NCBI GenBank assembly: GCA_001801685.1
Contig: MGYJ01000091.1
Coordinates: 1 to 43,163, forward strand
From: Gammaproteobacteria bacterium RIFCSPHIGHO2_12_FULL_63_22
GTDB lineage: Bacteria; Pseudomonadota; Gammaproteobacteria; Xanthomonadales; Xanthomonadaceae
Length of the DNA stretch: 43,163 nt
Reading direction: 5' to 3'
Shown here: positions 8,661 through 17,270 of the stretch, piece by piece
Layout of the letters: the number at the start of each line of letters is the position of its first letter
Position numbering within the stretch: the stretch's first letter is position 1
Program-made: the position numbers and the translations under genes
Notes under the pieces: model-generated
The model's input: only the letters and a program-made list of their open reading frames with translations
The model's database searches: none
What the model was told of the DNA's origin: nothing

Positions 8661-8963
8661 ATGAAGGTTCTCGTGCTGAAATCGTTTTCCTACGCCGGCG
8701 ACGAAATCGGCGTGCAATCTCGTGAGGCAGTTACTGGCACGGAAATCGAAATGTCGGAGGCCTTCGTTCCGGGGCTTATGAAAGAGGGTTACGTTCGCGT
8801 TCCGCCCCCGCTGCCCGCACCCCGCGCGGTGCGTGTTGTCGAGCCCGACGCCGTCGGCGAAGTAGCCAAAGATATCGCCGCACCGGTGGATGTCGCGTCG
8901 GCCACACCTGAGCCCGCGCTCGCCGCGGCGTCTCCGGGAAAGCCAAAGCGTAAGAATAAGTAG
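8661..8963 (+). CDS. Hypothetical protein with Pro/Ala-rich tail
   Basis: 100-aa protein. An N-terminal globular part (MKVLVLKSFSYAGDEIGVQS to about residue 50) is followed by a low-complexity Pro/Ala/Val tail ending in a Lys/Arg-rich stretch. ATG at 8661 is chosen over the upstream in-frame start at 8643 because GAGGGA precedes it. Short proteins of this shape sit before the head-tail connector in many siphoviruses; the function is unknown. Confidence 0.65.
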   Translation: MKVLVLKSFSYAGDEIGVQSREAVTGTEIEMSEAFVPGLMKEGYVRVPPPLPAPRAVRVVEPDAVGEVAKDIAAPVDVASATPEPALAAASPGKPKRKNK

Positions 8964-8974
8964 ACGATTCACCC

Positions 8975-9814
8975 ATGGCGACTTCGCGAACCACAACCAC
9001 AATCAAGGCCGCCAGCACTCGGAACTTGACGACCATCGCGCTGTTCAAATCGATGATCGGTAAGGTCGAAACGAATTCGGACGAATATCTGAATTGGGCA
9101 GTCCGGGCCGCCTCCGCAGCCCTTGATGGTGCCTGTCGCCGGGTGTTCGCCCGAGAATCTCTTTTGGACTTCTTCCGGGCAGATTCATGCATCGCCGCGC
9201 TCGTTCTCAGTCGTCCACCCATTACCAACATATGGGCGATCATAGACCCGGGCATCTCGGCGGTGGCGCTGGCGTCCGCCATGGACGCTTCTCAGACCAC
9301 GTTGCCGGCGACCGTAGCGCTGACCGGCTCCTTTCCGTTCAAAGCGGTCTTGGATGCCGGCGCCAGCCTCGAAGTCGTCACGGTCCTGAGTCTACAGTCG
9401 GGAACGACTTACAACGTGGCGCGCGGTGTGAATGGTAACGCGGTGGCTCATGCGAGCGGAGCCGCCTGCACGGTCGCGATGGATCCTGCGCTGTACGAAA
9501 TTGATGCCGCCGCGGGGATTGTTCGGAAAATCGACGGGGCTTGGTCGGAGGGCGCCACGTCAGTTCTGTACACCGGCGGATATCTTCTGCCCGGCGACAC
9601 GAACCGAGACCTTCCCTGGGAGCTCGAAGACGCGGCGCTGCGGTATATGCGCTATATGTGGTTCAGCCGTGAGCGCGATCCGGCGCTCCGTAGCGCTGGT
9701 GAGCCCGGTCTATCCAATCAGACTTGGTGGATCGGCCCGCCCGGTGAAAGCAGCAACCTTCCACCCGACGTCGAGGCGATCTTGGTGCCATATCGCCTTC
9801 CTCTGACCTATTAG
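8975..9814 (+). CDS. Head-tail connector (gp6-like)
   Basis: 279-aa protein in the position of HK97 gp6-type adaptors, which bind under the portal. The N-terminal helical part (EYLNWAVRAASAALDGACRRVFARES) and the C-terminal part (LPWELEDAALRYMRYMWFSRERDP, ending ILVPYRLP) match the usual helical ring-forming domain. A central beta-rich insertion of roughly 100 residues (about 90-190) makes it longer than typical members of about 100-200 aa. The start has no strong Shine-Dalgarno sequence. Confidence 0.72.
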   Translation: MATSRTTTTIKAASTRNLTTIALFKSMIGKVETNSDEYLNWAVRAASAALDGACRRVFARESLLDFFRADSCIAALVLSRPPITNIWAIIDPGISAVALASAMDASQTTLPATVALTGSFPFKAVLDAGASLEVVTVLSLQSGTTYNVARGVNGNAVAHASGAACTVAMDPALYEIDAAAGIVRKIDGAWSEGATSVLYTGGYLLPGDTNRDLPWELEDAALRYMRYMWFSRERDPALRSAGEPGLSNQTWWIGPPGESSNLPPDVEAILVPYRLPLTY

Positions 9815-9819
9815 CGCAC

Positions 9820-10311
9820 ATGGATTTCGACGTCGTCATCAGCGGCGATCGTGAGATTTCCGCCAAGTTCGATGAATGGCCGCACCAGTTTTACGAAGGG
9901 CTCTACCGTAAGATCGTTGACCTGATCGGCCCGCTCGAGGGCCTGGTAACAGGCGCGGCTCCGGTCGGCGCGACGGGCGCGCTTCGTGGCGGCATTGGCA
10001 GCGACGTTCACCGCTATCCCAATGCAATCGTCGGAAAGGTGTTTGCTTCGGGCGAGCATGCGCACGTCGCGCGGTTTCTCGAATTCGGCATCCACACCGA
10101 AGTTCATGTTGGCACTCATCAGCGCTCCATCTCTCAGGCGTTCGGCCGCACGATCGATCCAGTGCAAGCGATCGTCGATCCCTATACCCGGCTCGTGAAC
10201 ATCGAAGCGCAATATTTCATGCGCAACAGCCTGCAGAGCATGCAATCGCGCATCGTCGATGATCTTCAGGACGAGCTCGATCGGATAGCCGAGGCGGAAA
10301 ATCGTGACTAA
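9820..10311 (+). CDS. HK97 gp10-like tail completion protein
   Basis: 163-aa protein with the small gp10-family layout. It starts with a short beta strand and helix (FDEWPHQFYEGLYRKIVDLIGPLEG), followed by PVGATGALRGGI, a core strand (VFASGEHAHVARFLEFG, matching the common Y-A-x-x-x-E-F-G pattern) and a C-terminal long helix. Family members join head and tail. Position between connector and tail terminator agrees. Confidence 0.75.
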   Translation: MDFDVVISGDREISAKFDEWPHQFYEGLYRKIVDLIGPLEGLVTGAAPVGATGALRGGIGSDVHRYPNAIVGKVFASGEHAHVARFLEFGIHTEVHVGTHQRSISQAFGRTIDPVQAIVDPYTRLVNIEAQYFMRNSLQSMQSRIVDDLQDELDRIAEAENRD

Positions 10312-10753
10312 CAATGTGACGCCTCGCAATGTCGTCATGGACGCCCTGTTCACCGTAGCGAGCGGTGCGTTCGAATTCAAAACCTTCGACCAACGGCTGC
10401 GTCCAGCGCTCAAGGTGAATGACTTTCCCGCGCTGTTCGTCATCAGCGCCGGTGAGGACTATCCGCCGCGGCAGATACGGCAATTGCCGCCGAAGATCGT
10501 GATAGACGCGCAAATCTGGATTTATTCAAACGGCGGCAAGGAAAATATCGACGAGCCGCCGGAGCGCTCGCTCAACGATGCGCTCGATTCGATCGAAGAG
10601 GCCTTGCAGCCAAACATCGTCACGGGGGTGCAGACGCTCGATCTTCCCGAGCGTGTCTCGCACTGCTGGATCGAAGGGCGGATCGAGAAATATCCGGGCG
10701 TTCTCGACGGCATTGCCAAAGCAATCGTGCCCGTAAAAATCTTGCTCAAATAG
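10304..10753 (+). CDS. Tail terminator-like protein
   Basis: 149-aa protein beginning with GTG and overlapping the previous gene by 8 bases. The pattern (VVMDALFTVASG near the start, PALFVISAGEDY, KIVIDAQIWIYS, helix, VSHCWIEGRIEKYPGVLDG...AIVPVKILL) resembles tail terminator or minor tail U-type proteins that cap the tail tube at the head side. The assignment rests on pattern and gene order. Confidence 0.68.
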   Translation: MTNNVTPRNVVMDALFTVASGAFEFKTFDQRLRPALKVNDFPALFVISAGEDYPPRQIRQLPPKIVIDAQIWIYSNGGKENIDEPPERSLNDALDSIEEALQPNIVTGVQTLDLPERVSHCWIEGRIEKYPGVLDGIAKAIVPVKILLK

Positions 10754-10761
10754 GAGACGCA

Positions 10762-10947
10762 ATGAGCGACCCAAACAACAAGCCGGCGAAGGCCTCTGCC
10801 GCCCCGGATGATCAAAAGCTGGCGAAGGCTGAGGCCATTTACGTGAACTGGCGCAACACGCACATGAACCAAATTCCGGTCGAGCTTTTCAACCGGCTCG
10901 AGGCGGTCAAGGAACACCTGATCGCGGATATCGCGAAGGCCCTCTGA
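10762..10947 (+). CDS. Small hypothetical protein before tail tube
   Basis: 61-aa protein with a disordered N-terminus and a C-terminal amphipathic helix (VELFNRLEAVKEHLIADIAKAL). AGGAG precedes the ATG. No family is recognised. It lies within the tail-morphogenesis run, so it is probably a minor assembly factor. Confidence 0.6.
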   Translation: MSDPNNKPAKASAAPDDQKLAKAEAIYVNWRNTHMNQIPVELFNRLEAVKEHLIADIAKAL

Positions 10948-10999
10948 CGTCCGCCGCCGCGCCGAAACACCTTTCTCCGTAGACTGAAGGAGTCAAACA

Positions 11000-11776
11000 A
11001 TGCCTTTGGAGCAATATGGCTTCGGCGTCGGCGGCATCTTTGCCGTCAGAACCGATATTTCGAACCCGACGCCCACGCGTCTTGGCACCGTGCAGGACAT
11101 CTCCGTCGAGCTCTCGCACACGGTCAAGGAACTGATGGGCCAGTACCAGGCGCCGGTTGCCGTGGCGCGCGCCGGCATCAAGATCACCTGGAAGGCCAAG
11201 ATGGCCAAGCTGAACGCGCGAGCCTGGAACGATACGTTCTATGGCCAGACGCTGGCGACCGGCTCGGCGGTGCAGGTGCTGGACGAAGGCGGCCCTACCG
11301 GGACCGCCATTCCCGGCACGCCCTACGCGCTGACCGTCGCGAATTCCGCATCCATGTCGGCGGGGACCCCGGGCGTCGATCTCGGTGTATATTTCGCGGC
11401 CACCGGCGTGCAACTCACCCGCGTCGCCTCGGCCCCGACCACCGGCCAATATTCGTTCGCCAGCTCCACCGGCATTTACACTTTCGCCGCCGCCGACACC
11501 ACGCTGAAGGTCGTGATCTCCTATCAGTATGAGCAAACCACGACCGGCGGGCGCATCACCGCCAGCAACCAGTTGATGGGTCATGCGCCGGCGTTCCGCT
11601 TACATCTGGGCAATTCGTACCAGAGCAACAAGCAGAACATGATCCTTTATGCCTGCATCGCGACGAAACTGTCGTTCGGCATGAAGAACGAAGACTTCGA
11701 GATCCCGGAAATCGATGGCTCCGGCTTCGCCGATTCGCTCGGCCGCTATTACGACTGGTCGAGCGACTACGTCTAA
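11000..11776 (+). CDS. Major tail tube protein
   Basis: 258-aa protein placed between tail terminator and tail chaperone, as in siphoviruses. The N-terminal part (TRLGTVQDISVELSHTVKEL, VAVARAGIKITWKAKMAKL, AWNDTFYG) and C-terminal part (MGHAPAFRLHLGNSY...LYACIATKLSFGMKNEDFEIPE) carry the tail tube fold. The middle (about residues 90-190) is a Ser/Thr/Ala-rich beta insertion, probably an exposed Ig-like loop domain. AAGGAG ribosome binding site. A perfect hairpin follows the stop. Confidence 0.85.
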   Translation: MPLEQYGFGVGGIFAVRTDISNPTPTRLGTVQDISVELSHTVKELMGQYQAPVAVARAGIKITWKAKMAKLNARAWNDTFYGQTLATGSAVQVLDEGGPTGTAIPGTPYALTVANSASMSAGTPGVDLGVYFAATGVQLTRVASAPTTGQYSFASSTGIYTFAAADTTLKVVISYQYEQTTTGGRITASNQLMGHAPAFRLHLGNSYQSNKQNMILYACIATKLSFGMKNEDFEIPEIDGSGFADSLGRYYDWSSDYV

Positions 11777-11848
11777 CGCTGCATCTCGCTTTCGATCCGG
11801 CCCGACACCGGAACAGCGTCGCCGGGCAACCGGTGACGTCGCGCGACC

Positions 11849-11877
11849 GTGGGGCGGCGTTGTCGGCGCCGCCCCAC
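11849..11877 (+). terminator. Perfect 11-bp GC-rich hairpin after the tail tube gene
   Basis: GTGGGGCGGCG and CGCCGCCCCAC pair around a 7-base loop. There is no T-run. It resembles the hairpin after the capsid gene and is probably an mRNA stability or attenuation element. Confidence 0.7.
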
Positions 11878-11899
11878 ACCTCCCCGACAGAGGAAACAC

Positions 11900-12265
11900 A
11901 TGGGCAATACCAACACGATCACGCTGGGTGGACAAGAATACCCGTTCGGCGATTTTACCCTCGGCGACATCGAAGAACTGCAACCCCTCTTCGCCCTAAT
12001 CGGTGATGATTCACGTCAGGGGGCCCAGGCGAGAACGACGATCATCTGGATGGCGCTGCGCACGGCCAATCCGAATTTGACTGTCGCGCAGGTCCGCGCA
12101 ATACCGCGCTTCAAAATCCCCGAAATTCTGCCGGCCATCCGCAAAATCGCGATCGCGTCCGGACTCGAATGGCAGGATGAGCCGAAGGATCCTCCAGCGG
12201 GGGAAGCGAAGCCGGTGGCGAGCCCGGGAGAACAAGCCTCGCAAACTGGGACTTCGCCGAGCTGA
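11900..12265 (+). CDS. Tail assembly chaperone, unshifted product (G-like)
   Basis: 121-aa protein. ATG at 11900 follows AGGAAAC; an in-frame start at 11849 lies inside the hairpin and is rejected. The globular part (about 1-92: FGDFTLGDIEELQPLFALIG, TTIIWMALRTANPNLTVAQVRAIPRFKIPEI) is typical of phage tail assembly chaperones that hold the tape measure protein. A Pro/Gly/Ser-rich linker (EPKDPPAGEAKPV...) then contains the slippery site. A second ORF in the -1 frame continues it. Confidence 0.8.
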   Translation: MGNTNTITLGGQEYPFGDFTLGDIEELQPLFALIGDDSRQGAQARTTIIWMALRTANPNLTVAQVRAIPRFKIPEILPAIRKIAIASGLEWQDEPKDPPAGEAKPVASPGEQASQTGTSPS

Positions 12266-12408
12266 AGGCCGAGTTGCGAACGGCATGCGGCTACACCACA
12301 GACGAAATCGACCGAATGAAGCTCCGGCATTATCTGGAACTCCGGCGGTATTGGGCCAAGCACCCACCAATCCACGTGCTGGTGAAGGCGCTGTTCACGA
12401 AAAAATAG
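11900..12408 (+). CDS. Tail assembly chaperone, predicted -1 frameshift product (GT-like)
   Basis: Reading to GGA at 12227-12229 and then slipping back one base gives a 169-aa protein. The added part is read in the -1 frame, which is open from 12181 to the TAG at 12406-12408, and contains ANWDFAELKAELRTACGYTT, EIDRMKLRHYLEL and YWAKHPPIH. That tail is typical of T-domain extensions and of tail chaperones of alphaproteobacterial phages. It has no good start of its own. The slip is predicted from layout and motif, not measured. Confidence 0.72.
12223..12229 (+). promoter_or_regulatory. Slippery heptamer for -1 ribosomal frameshift
   Basis: C CCG GGA in the zero frame (codons CCG 12224-12226 and GGA 12227-12229, preceded by C) fits the X XXY YYZ rule. 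It falls where both the zero and -1 frames are open, shortly before the zero-frame stop at 12263-12265. Confidence 0.62.
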
Positions 12409-12418
12409 GGGCTGCATC

Positions 12419-14593
12419 GTGACAACGCTCAACGTTGAAGTCAGAGCGGGCGTTACCGACCTGACGGCGAAGCTCGCTGTTGCAAAGGCGGAATTCAACT
12501 CAGCCAGCGCCGATCTGCGTCGGATGGCCGAACAGATGCGTCAGGCCGGCTCGGCCGCGAGTGCCGAGCTGAAATCCGGGCTGGCTGCTGCTGCTCAAAC
12601 CGCCGCTCAGACGCGCACGCAGGTCGAAACGCTCAATCGCGAACTCCGCCAGGCCACCGGTAATATCGGCGGCGCCAGCGGCGTTCGCGGCGCGCTCGAC
12701 GCGGTAATGGGCCCGTTGCGCCAGATGGGGCTCGGCTTCACCGCCATAGGCGCTGCCTACAAGGCCTGGGACATCGTAAAGACCACGGCCGACATCGCTG
12801 ACCAGGCGCAGGTGTTGGGCATCAGCACCGATGCTCTGCAGGCCTACCGCGGCGCTGCGGTCAGCGTGGGCGCCGATACGAATTTCGTTGACGCAGCCAT
12901 TCAGCGCTTCACGCGCAGTATCGGCGAAAACAGGAAGGAGTTCCAGGAACTCGGCATCTCGGCGTTTGTGCTTGGCAAGGGGCCAGAAGCGGCCTTGCCG
13001 GCCGTCGCCAATGCGCTCCTGCAAATCGCCGATGGCTCTCAGCGCGCACGCATTGAGACACAATTGTTCGGCAGAGCCGGGCAAGAGGTGGAGCAGGTTC
13101 TTCGGCAGTGGGCCGATCCTGACATCATCGCCAAAATGGACGAGATGGGCCTTGTCATCGACAAGGCTCTGATCGCCCGCGCGGATAAGGTTGACGCCGC
13201 CTTCTCGTTGTTTTTCACGCGCATGAAGGTTGGGCTCGGCGAGGCCATCCTCGATTGGGAACGGCTCGTTAGAGCCATAGCGACATTTGGAGCATCGCCG
13301 GCGCTTGAAGACGCCGCGAGGCGCATTCAGCAGATGATTCCGAAGGCGCCAGGTGCCTCTAAAGATTCGCCCTTGCGCGGGAACTTTCCCCTTCCCGGTG
13401 ACGACGCATTTCTAGGAGATTTTCGCGCGCCGGTAGGAAAGTTTGAGGCGCCTGACATTACGGTCGAATTCGTATCGGCCAAACAGCAAGCGACGGAACT
13501 CTACTCGACTTGGCGCGCCGAGCTTCAAGAGACCGAACTGCGCCTCAAGATGTTCGGCGACAGCGCCCGGTCCTTCGAACTGAATTTCTGGCGCGAGAAA
13601 CTGCAGCAAGCCCGTGGCGGCGGCGAAGAGTGGAAGGGTATTGTTGCCCAGATCAATTCGCAACTCTATCAGATCGAGAACGCGCGCTATCAGGAGGAGG
13701 TCCGTGCTGCTGTCGATGCGGAGCAGAAGAAGCAGGAATCTCTGAAGCGCCAACTCGAGGCGCAGCGCAAGCACAACGAAGAGATGCTCACACTCGTCCG
13801 CGAGCAGGTGCGGATTCTCTCCGAAGAACAGAAGAACCGCGAGGACATGCCGCGCAAGGAGATGGAAAAGGCCGTCGACGCGGTCATGAAGCCGTGGGAG
13901 CGCGCGGTGCGCGGGATCGGCAGCGGCTTCGAAGATATGTTCCGCGGCGTGTTGCAAGGCACTCAGACGTTCCGCCAGATGATGGCGAACATGGCCACCA
14001 ACATCGCTCTCACCTTCGCCAGGATGGGGATTAAGATTCTCGAAGATTGGGCGCTGACGCAGATCAAGCAGATGATTGTGACGCAGGTGACCGAGACCGG
14101 CAAAACGGCGGCTGTCGCCACCGGGGAGACGGCGCGCGTCGGCATCCGCACCGCAGCCGCGATCGAGGGTGCCGCCGTTGAGCAGGCCACCGGCGCCGCC
14201 AGTGTCTTGGCGTCGGCTAACAAAGCCGCAGCCGGCGCGTTCTCGGCTGTGGCCGGGATTCCGTATGTTGGCCCGTTCCTGGCCCCAGTGGCCGCCGCCG
14301 CGGCCTTCGCCGGCGTCATGGCATTCAACATCTTCTCAGCCGAGGGCGGCTTTGACGTTCCCGCCGGCATGTCCCCGGTAACGCAGCTTCATGAAAACGA
14401 GATGGTGCTTCCGGCCAATATCGCCGAGGGCATCCGCGATATGACGGGAAGCAACGGCGCGGCGAGGCGGGGCGGCGCCGGCCGCCCGGTCAATTTCCAC
14501 ATCCATGCCGTCGACGCCAGATCCGTGCTGGAGCTTTTCAATCAGCCGCAAGTTCTCGCCGGCATCAAACAAAAATTAGAGACCATTTCATGA
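12419..14593 (+). CDS. Tape measure protein
   Basis: 724-aa tail length determinant starting at GTG. N-terminal coiled coil (about 10-85), a phage tape-measure core with TADIADQAQVLGISTDALQAYRGA (about 124-147), a long coiled coil (about 370-480, rich in Glu/Lys/Gln), hydrophobic helices near 630-660 (VAGIPYVGPFLAPVAAAAAFAGVM), and a C-terminal QLHENEMVLPANIAEGIRD motif common at tape-measure ends. At about 0.15 nm per residue (general rule), a tail of roughly 110 nm is expected. It overlaps the next gene by 4 bases. Confidence 0.9.
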   Translation: MTTLNVEVRAGVTDLTAKLAVAKAEFNSASADLRRMAEQMRQAGSAASAELKSGLAAAAQTAAQTRTQVETLNRELRQATGNIGGASGVRGALDAVMGPLRQMGLGFTAIGAAYKAWDIVKTTADIADQAQVLGISTDALQAYRGAAVSVGADTNFVDAAIQRFTRSIGENRKEFQELGISAFVLGKGPEAALPAVANALLQIADGSQRARIETQLFGRAGQEVEQVLRQWADPDIIAKMDEMGLVIDKALIARADKVDAAFSLFFTRMKVGLGEAILDWERLVRAIATFGASPALEDAARRIQQMIPKAPGASKDSPLRGNFPLPGDDAFLGDFRAPVGKFEAPDITVEFVSAKQQATELYSTWRAELQETELRLKMFGDSARSFELNFWREKLQQARGGGEEWKGIVAQINSQLYQIENARYQEEVRAAVDAEQKKQESLKRQLEAQRKHNEEMLTLVREQVRILSEEQKNREDMPRKEMEKAVDAVMKPWERAVRGIGSGFEDMFRGVLQGTQTFRQMMANMATNIALTFARMGIKILEDWALTQIKQMIVTQVTETGKTAAVATGETARVGIRTAAAIEGAAVEQATGAASVLASANKAAAGAFSAVAGIPYVGPFLAPVAAAAAFAGVMAFNIFSAEGGFDVPAGMSPVTQLHENEMVLPANIAEGIRDMTGSNGAARRGGAGRPVNFHIHAVDARSVLELFNQPQVLAGIKQKLETIS

Positions 14594-16350
14594 CGGTGAA
14601 GATGCCATTCTGCGTTGGCATGGAATATCCGGTAAGGCGGACGCCGATCATTCGACGTGACAGCATCGAGGCGCAATCGGGACGCACAACAAACCTGCCG
14701 CGTTGGTCGCAGCCGCGGTATCGGTTCGGCGCATCGTTCAATCTGCAAGACGCAGACTGGAAACGGCTCGAAGGTTTTTGGAAGCGCGCCATGACGTCGC
14801 CAGGGCAGCTCTTCCTTTTTCCGTTTCTTGAAGACAGCCAGGCGAAGGATTGGCGCTTTGGTCATGCGGCGGTCGGGCGGGAGGTTCAGTACCTCGCGCC
14901 CGGCGATGGATCGACGACGGAATTTCAATTGGTCCGCGACGTTGGCGGCTTCAGCGAAGTCGTGACGGCGCCGCGCGTCAATATGGTTGTTGAGGATTTC
15001 TGTCTTCCGGCATGGACCAAGACCGGCACTAGCATTGCGTCGGCCAATTACACTGATCCGTTTCAGACCAACGCGGTCAAGATCAACGAAGACACATCGA
15101 CTGGCAATCATCTTGTCGCGCACTCGATGTCATCGGCGATCGGGAATGAAGAATATACGGTCAGCTTCTACGCAAAGGCCGGGGAGCGCACATGGGTGCT
15201 CTGCCACGTGTATCCGAAGGACGGAAATGACAACGGCTATTTCTTTGACCTGTCGGCAGGCAAAATCGGCAGCGTCCTACGCGCGACCGAAACCAATGTG
15301 CGCAACGTCTTTATGGAGGCTCTTGGAAGCGGTTGGTTCCGGTGCGGCTTCACGATCAACATGCGCACTGGCGCCACAACGCCGGAGTTCTGGATTCAGA
15401 CGTCGACAGGCGATGGCGTCTACAATTTTACTGGCATCGCCGCCAATGGTCTGTACCTGTTCGGTCCGCAGGCCGAACAGGGTGCGCAAATCTCGCCGCG
15501 CGGTGGTGACGTCGCCTCGCCCTACCCGCTTGGGCCAGTGATCTATCAGCACGATTATCAGGAGTTGTGTTCCCCACGAAAATATAGTCACGCGCGGACC
15601 AACGTCGTCATCAGGTCGCAGGATTTTTCGAACGCGTCGTGGGCAAAGGTGGAGACAACGCTGCCGTCCACCTCGCAAAGCGCGCCGGATGGAACCGGCA
15701 CCGCTACGCAGGTTCGTGAGACGGCCGTCAACTCGACGCATAGTGTGCAGGCATCGTCGATCGCGGGCCTGGCCGACAACCTCATAGTGACGCTTTCGGT
15801 GTTCGTAAAATCCGATGGTCGTAACGCCATTGCCCTGGACCTCAATCTCAAGAACGGGCTGTATGTTCGGCAGTTTTTCAATCTTGCCGGGGCCACGCTG
15901 GGAGCAACTGCCGGAACCGGGGTGTTGCTCAGGGCCGAGATATTCGACATAGGCGTTTCCGGTTGGCATCGGTGTTCGGTCACGGCCAATATCGGATCGG
16001 GCGGGAGCGCGGTCATTCCCGATATTCTGCTTTCCGACGGGACCGGCGTGTCTTATCTCGGCGACATCACCAAAGGTGTTTTACTGTGGGGCGCGATGGT
16101 CGAGAACGGTTCGCGCGCCACGCGTTACATTCCAACGACGGCAAGCGCGGTGGCCGTTACCGATTATACTCTCTCCGCAGTTGGGAAGGTCACGTTCGCC
16201 GCGGCGCCGGCGAGCGGCATCTTGCAGAGCTGGTCAGGCTCTTTCGATTGGCTCTGCCAGTTCGATGGCGAAGAGGCTGAATTTGAGAACTTCGCCTATC
16301 GGTTCTGGAACCTCGGCGACATTTCATTCACGAGTTACAAGGTGCCATGA
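14590..16350 (+). CDS. DUF2460-type distal tail protein with two inserted lectin-like modules
   Basis: 586 aa, much longer than the usual family size of about 200. The N-terminus (residues 1-120: SGRTTNLPRWSQPRYRFGA, FWKRAMTSPGQLFLFPF, YLAPGDGSTTEFQLVR) and C-terminus (about 525-586: YTLSAVGKVTFAAAPASG, FDWLCQFDGEEAEFEN) are the two parts of the DUF2460 domain, the GTA orfg12 / distal-tail family. Between them lie two related beta-sandwich modules, about 131-315 and 335-520, each with an ASWTK-type start, a YTVSFYAKAG or LSVFVKSDG strand and a GW(F/H)RC(G/S) motif, as in carbohydrate-binding-like phage modules. They could bind the host surface. Confidence 0.8.
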   Translation: MTVKMPFCVGMEYPVRRTPIIRRDSIEAQSGRTTNLPRWSQPRYRFGASFNLQDADWKRLEGFWKRAMTSPGQLFLFPFLEDSQAKDWRFGHAAVGREVQYLAPGDGSTTEFQLVRDVGGFSEVVTAPRVNMVVEDFCLPAWTKTGTSIASANYTDPFQTNAVKINEDTSTGNHLVAHSMSSAIGNEEYTVSFYAKAGERTWVLCHVYPKDGNDNGYFFDLSAGKIGSVLRATETNVRNVFMEALGSGWFRCGFTINMRTGATTPEFWIQTSTGDGVYNFTGIAANGLYLFGPQAEQGAQISPRGGDVASPYPLGPVIYQHDYQELCSPRKYSHARTNVVIRSQDFSNASWAKVETTLPSTSQSAPDGTGTATQVRETAVNSTHSVQASSIAGLADNLIVTLSVFVKSDGRNAIALDLNLKNGLYVRQFFNLAGATLGATAGTGVLLRAEIFDIGVSGWHRCSVTANIGSGGSAVIPDILLSDGTGVSYLGDITKGVLLWGAMVENGSRATRYIPTTASAVAVTDYTLSAVGKVTFAAAPASGILQSWSGSFDWLCQFDGEEAEFENFAYRFWNLGDISFTSYKVP

Positions 16351-17270
16351 AGACGCCTTGGTATGAGACTAGCGCCGGCGCGACGGCTGCGCTGCTTCTG
16401 TCAGGCGCGTGGGTCGATTGCGATCTCTACACGATCACGACGCCAAGCGGCACGGTTCTGCGCTATGCGACCGGCGATCTGAATGTCGACGTCAGCGGCA
16501 CGATCTATTATTGCAACCTCGCCCTTGTCGATCTCGCGGGCAGAACACCGCGCGGGCATTGGAAAGTCGGCACCGGAGTCGACACATGGCAATGGATGAT
16601 GGCGCCGCGCGCCGTCGATCCTGCGACCGGCACGGCAAATCCGGACACGATCAATTCCCTGCCGTGGACGGAAGCCATCCTGAAGGGTGCTCTCGATGGC
16701 GCCGACGTGCAGGTCGACCGCGCGATCTTCTCGGCCTGGCCGGCGCAACTCGCTTCAAAGGCTTTTCCAACCGGCGTTTTCACGCTCTTTAAGGGCTTCA
16801 TGGGCGCGTGCGATGTCGGCGACAGCGCGGTTGCCTTCACTGCCATCAGCTATATGGACCTGCTTTCGAGCAACAGCCCGCGCAATGTCTGGCAAGCCGG
16901 TTGCCGGTGGACATTGTTCGATGCCGGGTGTGGCCTTTCCGCGGCGGCCTGGGATCAATCCAGCACCGTGCAATCCGGCAGCACGCCTCTGGTGATCAAC
17001 ACCAGTTTAAGCCCGCTTTCCGGCTCGACGTTTCCGCTCGGTCGCATCCTCTTCACCGGCGGTCAAAACAACGGCTTTGCTCGCGGCATCCGATCCTTCT
17101 CCGGCGGCGCGCTGACGCTTACCGCGCCGCTGTTCTGGCCGGTGAACACGGGCGACGGATTCACAATCTTTCCTGGCTGCGACAAGACGACGACCGCATG
17201 CTCGGCGTTTTCCAATCTCGCGAATTTCGGCGGTCAGCCCTACATCCCGAAGGCGACGACAGCCCTATGA
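16347..17270 (+). CDS. DUF2163 / BR0599-family tail protein
   Basis: 307-aa protein equivalent to GTA orfg13 (hub-associated tail tip). The N-terminal DUF2163 half has CDLYTITTPSGTVLRYATGD and IYYCNLALVDLAGRTP. The C-terminal half has NVWQAGCRWTLFDAGCG, TAPLFWPVNTGDGFTIFPGCDKT and FGGQPYIP, the BR0599-type signature with conserved Cys residues. It overlaps both neighbours by 4 bases (ATGA), showing a tightly coupled tail-tip operon. Confidence 0.88.
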   Translation: MKTPWYETSAGATAALLLSGAWVDCDLYTITTPSGTVLRYATGDLNVDVSGTIYYCNLALVDLAGRTPRGHWKVGTGVDTWQWMMAPRAVDPATGTANPDTINSLPWTEAILKGALDGADVQVDRAIFSAWPAQLASKAFPTGVFTLFKGFMGACDVGDSAVAFTAISYMDLLSSNSPRNVWQAGCRWTLFDAGCGLSAAAWDQSSTVQSGSTPLVINTSLSPLSGSTFPLGRILFTGGQNNGFARGIRSFSGGALTLTAPLFWPVNTGDGFTIFPGCDKTTTACSAFSNLANFGGQPYIPKATTAL

